From JABMMZ01 sp040386935 (lineage in GTDB: Bacteria > Bacteroidota > Bacteroidia > NS11-12g > UBA955), in assembly GCA_040386935.1 (NCBI GenBank), contig JAZKEQ010000036.1, positions 1 to 64,000 of the forward strand: DNA of 64,000 bases, given 5' to 3'. The notes below the pieces were generated by a model. The model was not told the origin of the DNA, did no database searches, and saw nothing but the letters and a program-made list of their open reading frames with translations. Positions within the stretch are counted from its first letter, which is position 1. Each line of letters starts with the position of its first letter. Below, in pieces: positions 53,421 through 61,843 of the stretch. The position numbers and the translations under genes are program-made.

Positions 53421-54395
53421 ATGCAAAATAAATCAATTGAAGAAATAATAGGGTTTGGAAGGGCTACAATTCAGTCGGAATTGGACAATGTTTCTGAATT
53501 GGTAAATTATATCGATAAATCATTCGCTGATGTGGTGAATTTGATATTAAAAAGCAGCGGTAGAGTTGTTATAACAGGGATAGGGAAAAGTGCTATCATT
53601 GCTCAAAAAATTGTCGCAACGATGAATTCAACAGGGACCCCGTCCATTTTTATGCATGCTGCCGATGCTATTCACGGTGATTTAGGCATCATTCAACAGA
53701 ACGATATTGTGATTGCTATATCAAAAAGTGGTAACACACCTGAGATAAAAGTATTGGCCCCTTTGCTGAAACAATTTGGCAATCCCCTTGTGGCCATAGT
53801 CGGAAATCTGGAGTCGGCACTCGCTAAATCTGCCGATTTTGTGTTGAATACCACTGTAGAAAAGGAAGCTTGTCCCAATAATTTGGCACCTACTACCAGT
53901 ACTACAGCGCAATTGTTAATGGGTGATGCTTTGGCAGTGGCTTTGTTGAGCAGTAAAAATTTTACATCGAGCGATTTTTCAAAATACCATCCGGGTGGAG
54001 CTTTGGGTAAACGTTTATATTTAACTGTAAAGGATATTGCCTCAATGAACGAAAAACCTGAAGTTGATGTCAATGATTCAATACAGAAGGTGATAGTTGA
54101 AATTTCAAAAAAACGCCTGGGCGCTACTGCCGTTATGCGCAATAATGAAGTAGCAGGGGTAATAACAGATGGAGATATCAGACGGTTAATCGAAAAAACA
54201 ACAGATTTAAAAGGGATAACCGCAGCCGATATTATGAATCCAAAGCCACGGTTTATATCAGCTGAAAGTCTTGCTGTGAATGCAGTTGAGATGATGAGAG
54301 ACAATAAAATAAGTCAGTTGTTGGTTTTAGAAAATAATCAGTATATCGGCATTGTGCATATTCACGATTTGAACAAAGAGGGATTAATCGCTTAA
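53421..54395 (+). CDS. kdsD: KpsF/GutQ-family D-arabinose-5-phosphate isomerase
   Basis: A 324-residue protein. The sugar-isomerase (SIS) domain spans about 25-175 (VVITGIGKSAIIAQKIVATMNSTGTPSIFMHA, in parts; AISKSGNTPEIK near 105). The KYHPGGALGKRL signature of the KdsD/KpsF group lies near 190. Two CBS domains follow (about 200-324). It converts ribulose-5-phosphate to arabinose-5-phosphate, the first step to KDO for lipopolysaccharide. It is divergent from recQ and is followed 18 bases on by manC, which has its own promoter within this gene's end. Confidence 0.93.
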   Translation: MQNKSIEEIIGFGRATIQSELDNVSELVNYIDKSFADVVNLILKSSGRVVITGIGKSAIIAQKIVATMNSTGTPSIFMHAADAIHGDLGIIQQNDIVIAISKSGNTPEIKVLAPLLKQFGNPLVAIVGNLESALAKSADFVLNTTVEKEACPNNLAPTTSTTAQLLMGDALAVALLSSKNFTSSDFSKYHPGGALGKRLYLTVKDIASMNEKPEVDVNDSIQKVIVEISKKRLGATAVMRNNEVAGVITDGDIRRLIEKTTDLKGITAADIMNPKPRFISAESLAVNAVEMMRDNKISQLLVLENNQYIGIVHIHDLNKEGLIA

Positions 54396-54400
54396 ATTTG
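54368..54400 (+). promoter_or_regulatory. promoter for manC with -33 and -7 elements
   Basis: TTTG (54368-54371), a 21-base spacer, then TAAATTTG (54393-54400). Both elements match consensus. The -33 part overlaps the end of kdsD, so manC can be transcribed alone. Confidence 0.65.
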
Positions 54401-54413
54401 CACTACTTTAGGA

Positions 54414-55508
54414 ATGAAAAAGAACAAAAATAATTATGTGGTGATAATGGCCGGTGGAATTGGGAGCAGATTCTGGCCACTGAGCAAAAAGAATTATCCG
54501 AAACAGTTTCACGATATATTGGGTGTTGGTAAATCTCTGTTGCAGTTAACATACGACCGCTTCAAAAAAATAATACCCGAAGAAAATATTTACGTTATTA
54601 CAAACGCCAGTTACAGTTTATTGGTAAGTGATCAATTACCGAATATTCCTGAAAGAAATATACTGGCAGAACCGGCAGCCATGAACACGGCTCCCTGCGT
54701 GGCTTACGCAAGTTTTAAACTGATGGCTAAAAATGAAAATGCCAATCTTGTATTTGCACCAAGCGATCATTTGATAACAGATGAACATGCCTTTACCGAA
54801 AGCATCATTACCGCACTTGAGCATACCAGCACCCATAAGGAATTGGTAACTTTGGGTATAAAGCCCAATCGCCCTGATACAGGCTATGGCTATATTCAGT
54901 TCATCAACGATTCATCAGAAAAAGGGGTGATGCCTGTCAAAACATTTACTGAAAAACCATCACATGAGTTGGCCGTTACCTTTCTTGAGAGCGGTGATTT
55001 TTACTGGAACAGCGGCATCTTTATATGGAAAGCAGCTGATATCCTGGATGAATTTGCCTTGTATCAACCCGACATGCATGCTATTTTCAAAAAAGGACTG
55101 AAGAAATACAACAGTCTCGATGAGCAGGCATTTATCAATAAACAATATCCTTTCTGCAAATCGATTTCAATTGATTATGCCATCATGGAAAAAACAAAGA
55201 TAGCGTCCATATTACCGGCTACTTTTGGCTGGAGCGATTTAGGTACCTGGAAATCTTTATATTCACTGAGGAAAAAAGACAAGAATGGCAACCTGTTGCA
55301 CGGCAAGAACATGCAGGTTTATAATACCACCAATAGTTTAATCATGGGCGAAGCTGATGATGAAAAGTTGATAGTGGTTGAAGGTCTTGACGGTGCCATG
55401 GTGATCGATACACCTGATATCCTATTCATTAGTAGTTTGAATAAGGAACAGGAGGTGCGCAATATCACCAACGATATCAAAGAAAAATTTAAAGGAAAAT
55501 TTTCTTAA
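54414..55508 (+). CDS. manC: mannose-1-phosphate guanylyltransferase
   Basis: A 364-residue protein with the pyrophosphorylase signature MAGGIGSRFWPLSKKNYPKQ at residue 12 and following FHDILG, then FAPSDHLI near 118, FTEKPS near 180 and the FYWNSGIFIWKA substrate region near 200. It makes GDP-mannose from GTP and mannose-1-phosphate. The length shows a stand-alone transferase, without the isomerase domain of the bifunctional type. GDP-mannose could feed lipopolysaccharide, fucose synthesis or polyprenyl-phosphate mannose for GT-C enzymes. Its TAA stop shares the palindrome TTAA with the convergent gene. Confidence 0.95.
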   Translation: MKKNKNNYVVIMAGGIGSRFWPLSKKNYPKQFHDILGVGKSLLQLTYDRFKKIIPEENIYVITNASYSLLVSDQLPNIPERNILAEPAAMNTAPCVAYASFKLMAKNENANLVFAPSDHLITDEHAFTESIITALEHTSTHKELVTLGIKPNRPDTGYGYIQFINDSSEKGVMPVKTFTEKPSHELAVTFLESGDFYWNSGIFIWKAADILDEFALYQPDMHAIFKKGLKKYNSLDEQAFINKQYPFCKSISIDYAIMEKTKIASILPATFGWSDLGTWKSLYSLRKKDKNGNLLHGKNMQVYNTTNSLIMGEADDEKLIVVEGLDGAMVIDTPDILFISSLNKEQEVRNITNDIKEKFKGKFS

Positions 55509-55747
55509 TTAATAGATCCTCTAACCCGCTGACTGTATAGTCTGATGGCCTGCATCAAGGGGATGTTTTCACTTGCCATGGTCTCTTTGCAATAGATAGC
55601 AGCCAGAATGTGCGTGAGTTGTTCGCCTTCATCTTTGCCTTCAACAGCAATAGCTAGCGCATCGCCTTCCATTAAATCCGCTTCCGCTTTTTTCAATTCT
55701 TCAATTGTAGCGTGTTCTACCAATAGTTTGATGCTGTTAACGTTCAT
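55505..55747 (-). CDS. small Bacteroidota protein, DUF6952-like
   Basis: An 80-residue helical protein (MNVNSIKLLVEHATIEELKK at the start). It resembles the small Bacteroidota DUF6952 family that accompanies thioredoxin genes; that name is from memory and unchecked. It has no signal peptide, one cysteine and no known role. Its ATG overlaps the thioredoxin stop (ATGA), so translation is coupled, which points to a shared function with the thioredoxin. Confidence 0.75.
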   Translation of the reverse strand: MNVNSIKLLVEHATIEELKKAEADLMEGDALAIAVEGKDEGEQLTHILAAIYCKETMASENIPLMQAIRLYSQRVRGSIN

Positions 55748-56061
55748 GCGATTTCTTGCAGTAATTCAGTGAAATTTTCTTCTTTAGTAGTGCTGATGGT
55801 TTTCACCAGCTGTCCATTTTGAAATGTTGCAAAGAATGGCAATGTATCAACACCGGCTAATTTTCTTGCTTCCGGATTGTGTTCGGCATCAATGTCGAGA
55901 AATTGAATACCGGCAAATCTTTCATCATTGCTAAGGCGTTTAAATTTCGGAGAAAACAGTTTGCAACTGCCACACCAGTCAGCATAAAATTTTACAACAA
56001 CTTTTTCATTGTTTTGTAAATGTTGTGCAATGTGGGCGTCATCGGATATTTCTAATGGCAT
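55744..56061 (-). CDS. thioredoxin-family protein
   Basis: A 105-residue cytosolic thioredoxin-like protein with active site WCGSC (Cys30, Cys33), the cis-proline in DTLPFFATF and no signal peptide. WCGSC rather than WCGPC suggests a shifted redox potential. It is coupled by ATGA overlap to the downstream DUF6952-like gene and lies 4 bases after the rhodanese-thioredoxin lipoprotein gene, so all three form one operon. Confidence 0.93.
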   Translation of the reverse strand: MPLEISDDAHIAQHLQNNEKVVVKFYADWCGSCKLFSPKFKRLSNDERFAGIQFLDIDAEHNPEARKLAGVDTLPFFATFQNGQLVKTISTTKEENFTELLQEIA

Positions 56062-56065
56062 ATAA

Positions 56066-56782
56066 TTATTTGAATTTGGTCACTAAGTCGTTGAGTGCTT
56101 TTTGGTCGTGATAACCTTCCTGACGGTACAATATGGCCCCTTTTTTAAGGAAGATAACAGTCGGTAAATTGTATATCTGATATTCTTGTGCCAACTGAGG
56201 GTTTTCATCTGTATCAATCCCGTATACCAACACTTCGCTGCTGCGTTCTTCTTTTATTAAATCAACAAAAGGTTGCATTCTACGGCATGGTCCGCACCAG
56301 GTTGCATTAAAGTCAACCATCACCAGTTTGTCCCCATAAATGGCTGTTTTAAAATCAGGTGCTTTTGCAACAGTAGGTTGGGTTGATTTAGCAGTATCCA
56401 CAGCATTGATAGTTAAGGGGAAATCAGCTGATTGCCAGGCTTTGATACCACCGTCTAATCCATATATATTTTTGAATCCCAGTGATTGCATTTTGTTCAT
56501 TGCTTTATTGCTTCTTGCTCCGCTAAAGCAATACACGGCATAGGTTTTTGTTTTGTCGAGTTGTGCTACCTGTTGGTCGAAATCCGATGATTCAAAATCG
56601 ATGTTAATGGCATTGTTGAGATGGCCGGCATTAAATTCTTCAGGCGTTCTTACATCCAATACTAAAGGATTTTCTGTGTTAATTTTATTGTTGAAGTCGT
56701 TGGCAGACAACAATTTGTTCTTGTTTGCCGATTGACACGAAAACAGCATAATTGCCAATAGAAAAGGGATGTAGTTCTTCAT
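56066..56782 (-). CDS. periplasmic lipoprotein with rhodanese and thioredoxin domains
   Basis: A 238-residue protein from the ATG at 56782. Lipoprotein signal with Cys16 (LFSC); rhodanese domain about 28-125 with active-site loop VYCFSGARSN (Cys85, followed by arginine at 90); a 20-residue linker; then a thioredoxin domain about 145-238 with WCGPC (Cys163, Cys166) and cis-proline in NLPTVIF. The two redox/sulfur domains on one anchor suggest handling of persulfides or disulfides in the periplasm. The frame is open to 56836, but the promoter box at 56791 lies between, so the shorter start is right. Confidence 0.9.
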   Translation of the reverse strand: MKNYIPFLLAIMLFSCQSANKNKLLSANDFNNKINTENPLVLDVRTPEEFNAGHLNNAINIDFESSDFDQQVAQLDKTKTYAVYCFSGARSNKAMNKMQSLGFKNIYGLDGGIKAWQSADFPLTINAVDTAKSTQPTVAKAPDFKTAIYGDKLVMVDFNATWCGPCRRMQPFVDLIKEERSSEVLVYGIDTDENPQLAQEYQIYNLPTVIFLKKGAILYRQEGYHDQKALNDLVTKFK

Positions 56783-56790
56783 TTGAAGTG

Positions 56791-56798
56791 CAAAAATA
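56791..56798 (-). promoter_or_regulatory. promoter for the rhodanese-thioredoxin operon
   Basis: The minus strand reads TATTTTTG, an exact TAnnTTTG match, ending 9 bases before the ATG at 56782. The predicted transcript has almost no leader. Confidence 0.55.
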
Positions 56799-56856
56799 GA
56801 GGGTTTAATCCCATAGAAGAAATTAATATTTTTCATTATCGTATAAATTTTATTGA

Positions 56857-57144
56857 TTACTTTCCGAATAATCCCATGCCCCCGGCTATAGCCCCTACCT
56901 CTTTCATGGAGGCTCTTTCTGCAGCTTCCAACGCCTTATTCATGGCTTCCGTTAGGTGTTCTTCCAGTCGGTTTTTGTCGGCCATTTCGTTTGTATCGAT
57001 GTGGATGGCAAGAATTTTTCTGTTGCCATTGCAGTCGATGGTGATGCCTCCGGTGGTTTCAGTGACGGTGATGGTTTCTAAACGGGCTTTCAGTTCATCG
57101 GCCTTTTTTTTCACTTCTAGCAGTTGTGAGATATTTCCAAACAT
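56857..57144 (-). CDS. YbaB/EbfC-family nucleoid-associated protein
   Basis: A 95-residue protein starting MFGNISQLLEVKKKADELKA. It has the helix-strand-helix pattern of YbaB, an IDCNGNRKILAIHID strand pair near residue 34 and the glycine-rich tail GAIAGGMGLFGK. YbaB forms dimers that bind DNA, often near recR and dnaX; those genes are not here. It has its own promoter upstream, and the next gene also has one, so it is probably expressed alone or with read-through. Confidence 0.92.
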   Translation of the reverse strand: MFGNISQLLEVKKKADELKARLETITVTETTGGITIDCNGNRKILAIHIDTNEMADKNRLEEHLTEAMNKALEAAERASMKEVGAIAGGMGLFGK

Positions 57145-57162
57145 GGTGTATTAAATTTTCTT

Positions 57163-57192
57163 CAAAATTAAATCAAAATCATATACCTCAAA
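57163..57192 (-). promoter_or_regulatory. promoter for ybaB
   Basis: On the minus strand, TTTG (57192-57189), an 18-base spacer and TAATTTTG (57170-57163). The box ends 18 bases before the ATG at 57144. This promoter is back-to-back with that of the metallopeptidase gene. Confidence 0.55.
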
Positions 57193-57197
57193 AATAT

Positions 57198-57205
57198 TAA
57201 ATTTG
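57198..57205 (+). promoter_or_regulatory. promoter box for the metallopeptidase operon
   Basis: TAAATTTG, an exact match, with its last base 11 positions before the ATG at 57216. The transcript would start within about 5 bases of the start codon. Confidence 0.55.
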
Positions 57206-57215
57206 AACTTTCAAT

Positions 57216-58847
57216 ATGAATTTTAAAGTTATTTCAACAATTGTTCTCTTACTTTTAGTATCCAATGTTCACTCACAAACATTAAATGATACCATCGCTA
57301 AAAGACTCAGCAGTTATAAATCAGTTAAACTGACAGCAGATTTATCCGCATTTTCAGATCAGGAAAAAGAAGGCATTCGCATGCTCATCAGGGCAGCTAG
57401 AGCCATTGATCAAATTTTCTGGGTGCAAAGTTATGGCGATCCAAATTTGTTAAACACTGTTACTGATACCACTACTGCCAAGTTTATGGCTTTAAACTAC
57501 GGTCCTTGGGACAGGCTCAATGATTTTCAACCCTTTGTAAAAGGTGTTGGTCCTAAACCTAAAGGGGCTAATTTTTATCCAAAAGACATGAGAAAAGGTG
57601 AGTTCGATAGTTTAGAGGATGTCAATAAAAAAAGCCCCTATACAGTCATCGTCCGCAATAGAGAGGGTAAGTTAGAGGTGATACCTTATAATTTTTATTA
57701 CGAGCATTACCTCAATCAGGCCATTACCTCCCTTTTCGCAGCCTCTACAATGTTTAGAGATGATACTGCTTTTAGCAAATATCTGATGTTGCGAGGAAGG
57801 GCAATGCGTATGAATGACTTTGATGCCAGCGACCGCGCATGGCTCGATTTAAAAGACAATCGTCTCGATATCATCATAGGGCCAATTGAAAATTATGAAG
57901 ATCAATTATATGGCATTAAAACCGCCTACGAATCATATGTATTGGTTAAAGACATGGAGTGGAGCAAACGCCTTGAAAAATATGTGAAATATTTGCCTGA
58001 ATTGCAAAAAGGCTTGCCGGTAGATAAAAAGTATAAGGCTGAGAATGCCGGTAGCAGTAGTCAGTTAAATGCCTATGATGTTATATATTATGCAGGTGAT
58101 TGTAATGCGGGCAGTAAAACAATTGCGGTAAATCTTCCAAACGATGAAACACTGCAGGTTGAAAAAGGTACCAGAAGAAGTCAATTGAAAAATGCTATTA
58201 AAGCCAAATACGATTACATCATGAAACCTATTGCCGATGAGTTAATTGATACCAATCAATTAAAACATATCACCTTTGATGCATTCTTTTCTACCATTAT
58301 GTTTCATGAAGTAGCCCATGGTCTTGGTATTAAAAATACCATCAATGGCAAAGGCACTGTGAGAGATGCATTGGGTGCAAATTACAGCGCATTGGAAGAA
58401 GGCAAAGCCGATATCCTTGGCTTATACATGATTACTCAGTTGCACGATAAAAAAGTATTGAAAGAAGGTCAATTGATGGATTATTATGTCACCTTTATGG
58501 CAGGTATTTTTCGCTCTGTTCGTTTTGGTGCAGGCAGTGCCCACGGTAAGGCCAACATGATTCGCTTTAATTTCTTCAAAGAAAAAGGGGCATTTACAAG
58601 AAATGAAACAACCGGCAGATACAGCATCAATTTCGAAAAAATGAAACTGGCCATGACAGAACTTTCGGCACTTATTTTGCAGTTGCAAGGTGATGGCGAT
58701 GCGCAAGGCGTGCAAAAACTGGTGGATGAAAAAGGAAAAATAATGCCTGAATTGCAGCGCGACCTCGACAGACTGAGTGCAAAAAACATTCCTGTGGATT
58801 TGGTTTTTGAACAAGGTGAAGAAGTATTGGGATTGAATAACAGATAA
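57216..58847 (+). CDS. exported M49-like (dipeptidyl-peptidase III-type) zinc peptidase
   Basis: A 543-residue protein with a signal peptide (about 1-20, ending VHSQ). The zinc site is H364-E-V-A-H368, with the third ligand in EEGKADILG (glutamates 394/395), about 30 residues on. The EExxAD pattern and overall length match the M49 family. Eukaryotic DPP III has a six-residue HExxGH; here it is the five-residue HExxH form known from some bacterial members. It should remove dipeptides from peptides in the periplasm or outside. The S41 protease starts 8 bases after its stop, so the two are an operon for envelope peptide turnover. Confidence 0.82.
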   Translation: MNFKVISTIVLLLLVSNVHSQTLNDTIAKRLSSYKSVKLTADLSAFSDQEKEGIRMLIRAARAIDQIFWVQSYGDPNLLNTVTDTTTAKFMALNYGPWDRLNDFQPFVKGVGPKPKGANFYPKDMRKGEFDSLEDVNKKSPYTVIVRNREGKLEVIPYNFYYEHYLNQAITSLFAASTMFRDDTAFSKYLMLRGRAMRMNDFDASDRAWLDLKDNRLDIIIGPIENYEDQLYGIKTAYESYVLVKDMEWSKRLEKYVKYLPELQKGLPVDKKYKAENAGSSSQLNAYDVIYYAGDCNAGSKTIAVNLPNDETLQVEKGTRRSQLKNAIKAKYDYIMKPIADELIDTNQLKHITFDAFFSTIMFHEVAHGLGIKNTINGKGTVRDALGANYSALEEGKADILGLYMITQLHDKKVLKEGQLMDYYVTFMAGIFRSVRFGAGSAHGKANMIRFNFFKEKGAFTRNETTGRYSINFEKMKLAMTELSALILQLQGDGDAQGVQKLVDEKGKIMPELQRDLDRLSAKNIPVDLVFEQGEEVLGLNNR

Positions 58848-58855
58848 AAATAATA

Positions 58856-60943
58856 ATGAAAAAAATAAAGTATAGCTTTTTATTGCTACCGGCCATGGTG
58901 TTGCTCACACTGGCCTTTTGTTTCCGAAAAAATATAATAGATGAGAGCAGATTATCACAATCTGTATTGGGTGTTTTGCACGGCTATCACTACGAACCTC
59001 AGGAAATTGACAACAACTTTTCAAAAAATTTATTTAAGTTGTATCTAAAACGACTTGATAATAATAAGCGTTTCTTTCTTCAGGTAGATGTTGATTCGCT
59101 CAAGCAGTATCAGGTAGAGTTGGATGACCAAGCACAGCAAGGTCAATACCAGTTTTTTGATATGACCAACAGAATGTATTCCAAACGCGTGAACATGATC
59201 AGCGGTTGGTACAGTGAAATATTGGCTTCTCCATTCGACTTCAAAAAAGATGAGTATTTTGAATTTAATGAAGACCAAGCTGAGTTTCTTAAATCTGAAA
59301 AAGAGTTGAAAGAATTTTGGCGCCTCTCAATCAAACAACAGGTACTTGAAAGACTTTACGATAAAATAGATCTTCAGGAAAAAGCACAATTGAAGAAGGA
59401 TACATTTGTGAAAATCAAATCGTATGATACGCTTGAAAAAATAGCGCGTGCTGAAGTATTGAAAATGCATAATGATTGGTTTCAGCGTTTGAAAAAATTC
59501 GACCGTTCAGAAAAATTGAATCTTTACATCAATTGCATGACTGAATTATTTGACCCGCATACCAACTATTTTCCACCAAAGGATAAAGAAAATTTTGACA
59601 TCCGCATGAGTGGTAAATTAGAAGGTATTGGTGCTCAATTACAAGAGAAAGATGGATTTCTAAAAGTAGCGGGAATCGTACCGGGCAGCCCGAGTTACAA
59701 GCAAGGTGAATTGAAAGCAGGTGATATTATTTTGAAAGTTGCTCAGGGTAATGGCGATCCTGTAGATGTCACAAATATGAAAATTGATGATGCCATTCAA
59801 TTGATAAGAGGAAAAAAAGGTACAGAGGTAAGATTAACAGTTAAAAAACCGGATGAAAGCATCAAGGTGATTCCGATTATACGCGAAGTAGTGGTGTTGG
59901 AAGATGGCTTTGCTAAATCAGCCATTGTAGTAAAAGACGGATTGAAATACGGTTATATCAACTTGCCTACTTTCTACATTGACATGAATGACAGAAATGG
60001 TCGTTCATGTGCCAAAGATATCGCTATAGAAGTTGAGAAATTGAAACAGGACAATGTAAGTGGTATCATATTGGATTTGAGAAATAACGGTGGCGGATCA
60101 CTAGGAGATGTAATTGATATTGCAGGGATGTTTATAGAAGAAGGTCCTGTTACCATGGTGAAAAGCAAAGGCGATAAAATTGAAATTTACGGAGATGAAG
60201 ACTCTCGTGTTTTATACAGCGGCCCTTTAACCATTATGGTGAATGAAAACAGTGCATCAGCTTCTGAAATTTTAGCAGCAGCTATGCAGGATTATCACAG
60301 AGCAGCGATTATCGGTACCACTACTTATGGTAAAGGTACTGTTCAACGTTTCATAGAGCTCGACAATAATTTATTGAAAAATGTGAGTGCCGAAGATGAT
60401 TTAGGATCACTGAAAATAACCATACAAAAGTTTTACCGTGTGAATGGCGGAACAACGCAGTTGGCAGGTGTAACCCCTGATATCCTTATACCTGACAGAT
60501 ACCGTTACATTGAGTTTGGAGAAAAAGACAATGAGCATCCATTGGGGGATGATAAAATTGCCAAAGCCATGTATTCAACACAATTGAATTTTGCAGATAA
60601 AATTGCCAAAGCAAAAAAGAACAGCGAACAACGCATTGCTGCTAGCAAAATTTTCAACGAGATAGAACAACTGGCAGTTAAAATAAAAGAGCAAAGTAAA
60701 CGCACCCGCTTTACTTTGAATCTTGAAAAATACAAAGTAGAACAGAAACAAATTGAGTTGGATAACAAGGCTTATGAAGAAAGCGTAAAAGCGATTCAAG
60801 CCATGAGTTATATCAATACTACTGAAGATGATAATCTGATAGGTACTGATGAATTGAAAAAGAAAATGAAAGCCGATTGGAACAAATCATTCGAGAAAGA
60901 TATTTATATTCAGGAGGCTATCGAAGTATTGAAGGATTTATAA
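58856..60943 (+). CDS. tail-specific carboxy-terminal processing protease (Prc/S41)
   Basis: A 695-residue protein with an N-terminal membrane anchor or signal (about 1-24). The Prc-type helical N-terminal domain spans about 30-235, with FDPHTNYFPPK near 230, followed by a PDZ domain (about 245-330). The S41 core has the serine in NENSASASEILAAA (466-470) and Lys493 in YGKGTVQ. The DUF3340-like C-terminal part continues to the end. It cleaves envelope proteins from their C termini. The order of domains matches E. coli Prc. It is co-transcribed with the M49-like peptidase. Confidence 0.94.
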   Translation: MKKIKYSFLLLPAMVLLTLAFCFRKNIIDESRLSQSVLGVLHGYHYEPQEIDNNFSKNLFKLYLKRLDNNKRFFLQVDVDSLKQYQVELDDQAQQGQYQFFDMTNRMYSKRVNMISGWYSEILASPFDFKKDEYFEFNEDQAEFLKSEKELKEFWRLSIKQQVLERLYDKIDLQEKAQLKKDTFVKIKSYDTLEKIARAEVLKMHNDWFQRLKKFDRSEKLNLYINCMTELFDPHTNYFPPKDKENFDIRMSGKLEGIGAQLQEKDGFLKVAGIVPGSPSYKQGELKAGDIILKVAQGNGDPVDVTNMKIDDAIQLIRGKKGTEVRLTVKKPDESIKVIPIIREVVVLEDGFAKSAIVVKDGLKYGYINLPTFYIDMNDRNGRSCAKDIAIEVEKLKQDNVSGIILDLRNNGGGSLGDVIDIAGMFIEEGPVTMVKSKGDKIEIYGDEDSRVLYSGPLTIMVNENSASASEILAAAMQDYHRAAIIGTTTYGKGTVQRFIELDNNLLKNVSAEDDLGSLKITIQKFYRVNGGTTQLAGVTPDILIPDRYRYIEFGEKDNEHPLGDDKIAKAMYSTQLNFADKIAKAKKNSEQRIAASKIFNEIEQLAVKIKEQSKRTRFTLNLEKYKVEQKQIELDNKAYEESVKAIQAMSYINTTEDDNLIGTDELKKKMKADWNKSFEKDIYIQEAIEVLKDL

Positions 60944-60958
60944 TCTTTCTTTAAAACA

Positions 60959-61840
60959 ATGATGAAAGATATTGTAAGGCCATGGTCCGACTATGAGTTA
61001 ATAGACAGCGGAGATTTTGAAAAACTGGAGCGTTTCGGTCAGTATGTACTGATACGCCCCGAGCCGCAGGCACTATGGCCAAAACAAAAAGCGGCCGACT
61101 GGCAAAAGTTGGCCCATGCGCGATTTGAGCGTGACAATACTAAAAAAAGTCACCGCGATACCCAGAATGAAAATGGGGGTTGGCAGTTTTACAAATCAAT
61201 GCCCAAGCAATGGGAAATTAGTTATCAGCCTTTAGGTGTTAAATTAAAACTCAGTTGTACTTCATTCGGTCATTTGGGTGTATTTGTTGAACAAGTCAGC
61301 AACTGGCATTTTATTGACGAACAGGTAAAGCGCATTGGGCAAAAACCCAAGGTGTTGAATCTGTTTGCCTATACAGGTGCGGCCAGCATAGTAGCAGCTA
61401 ATGCGGGTGCAGATGTTACCCATTTAGATGCAGTACGTAATGTGGTAACATGGGCCAATGAGAATAAACAATTATCCGGAGCACCAGAAATACGCTGGTT
61501 GGTAGAGGATGCCATGAAATTTGTTAAAAGGCAGGCTTCTAAGGGAAATATTTATCAAGGTATCATCATTGACCCTCCTGCATACGGTCGTGGCCCTACG
61601 GGCGAAAAATGGGTATTAGAAGAGCAATTAAATGAGTTGGTGCAACACTGCGCTGCGATTACTGATAAAAACTCAGGTTTTGTCTTGTTGAATCTTTACA
61701 GCATGGGCTTAAGTGGCACCATTGGATGCAATTTGATAAAAGCGCATTATAAAACAACCGCTGAATGGGGTGAGTGCATTGTGCCTTCAGCATCAGGATT
61801 TGATTTGCCTTTATGTACCTGGGTAAGAGCTGTTAGATAA
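60959..61840 (+). CDS. class I SAM-dependent methyltransferase (RlmI/RlmK-like)
   Basis: A 293-residue protein. The SAM site has motif I LNLFAYTGAASIVAANAGA (near residue 134) and the acidic ribose-binding residue in VTHLDAVRN. IIIDPPAYGRGPTGEKW (near 201) carries the DPPAYG motif used to bind the target base. This pattern fits the RlmI/RlmK-type 23S rRNA cytosine or guanine methyltransferases, but the PUA domain of RlmI is missing, so the target RNA is uncertain. ATG at 60959 or 60962; 15 bases after prc, likely the same transcript. Confidence 0.85.
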   Translation: MMKDIVRPWSDYELIDSGDFEKLERFGQYVLIRPEPQALWPKQKAADWQKLAHARFERDNTKKSHRDTQNENGGWQFYKSMPKQWEISYQPLGVKLKLSCTSFGHLGVFVEQVSNWHFIDEQVKRIGQKPKVLNLFAYTGAASIVAANAGADVTHLDAVRNVVTWANENKQLSGAPEIRWLVEDAMKFVKRQASKGNIYQGIIIDPPAYGRGPTGEKWVLEEQLNELVQHCAAITDKNSGFVLLNLYSMGLSGTIGCNLIKAHYKTTAEWGECIVPSASGFDLPLCTWVRAVR

Positions 61841-61843
61841 TTG

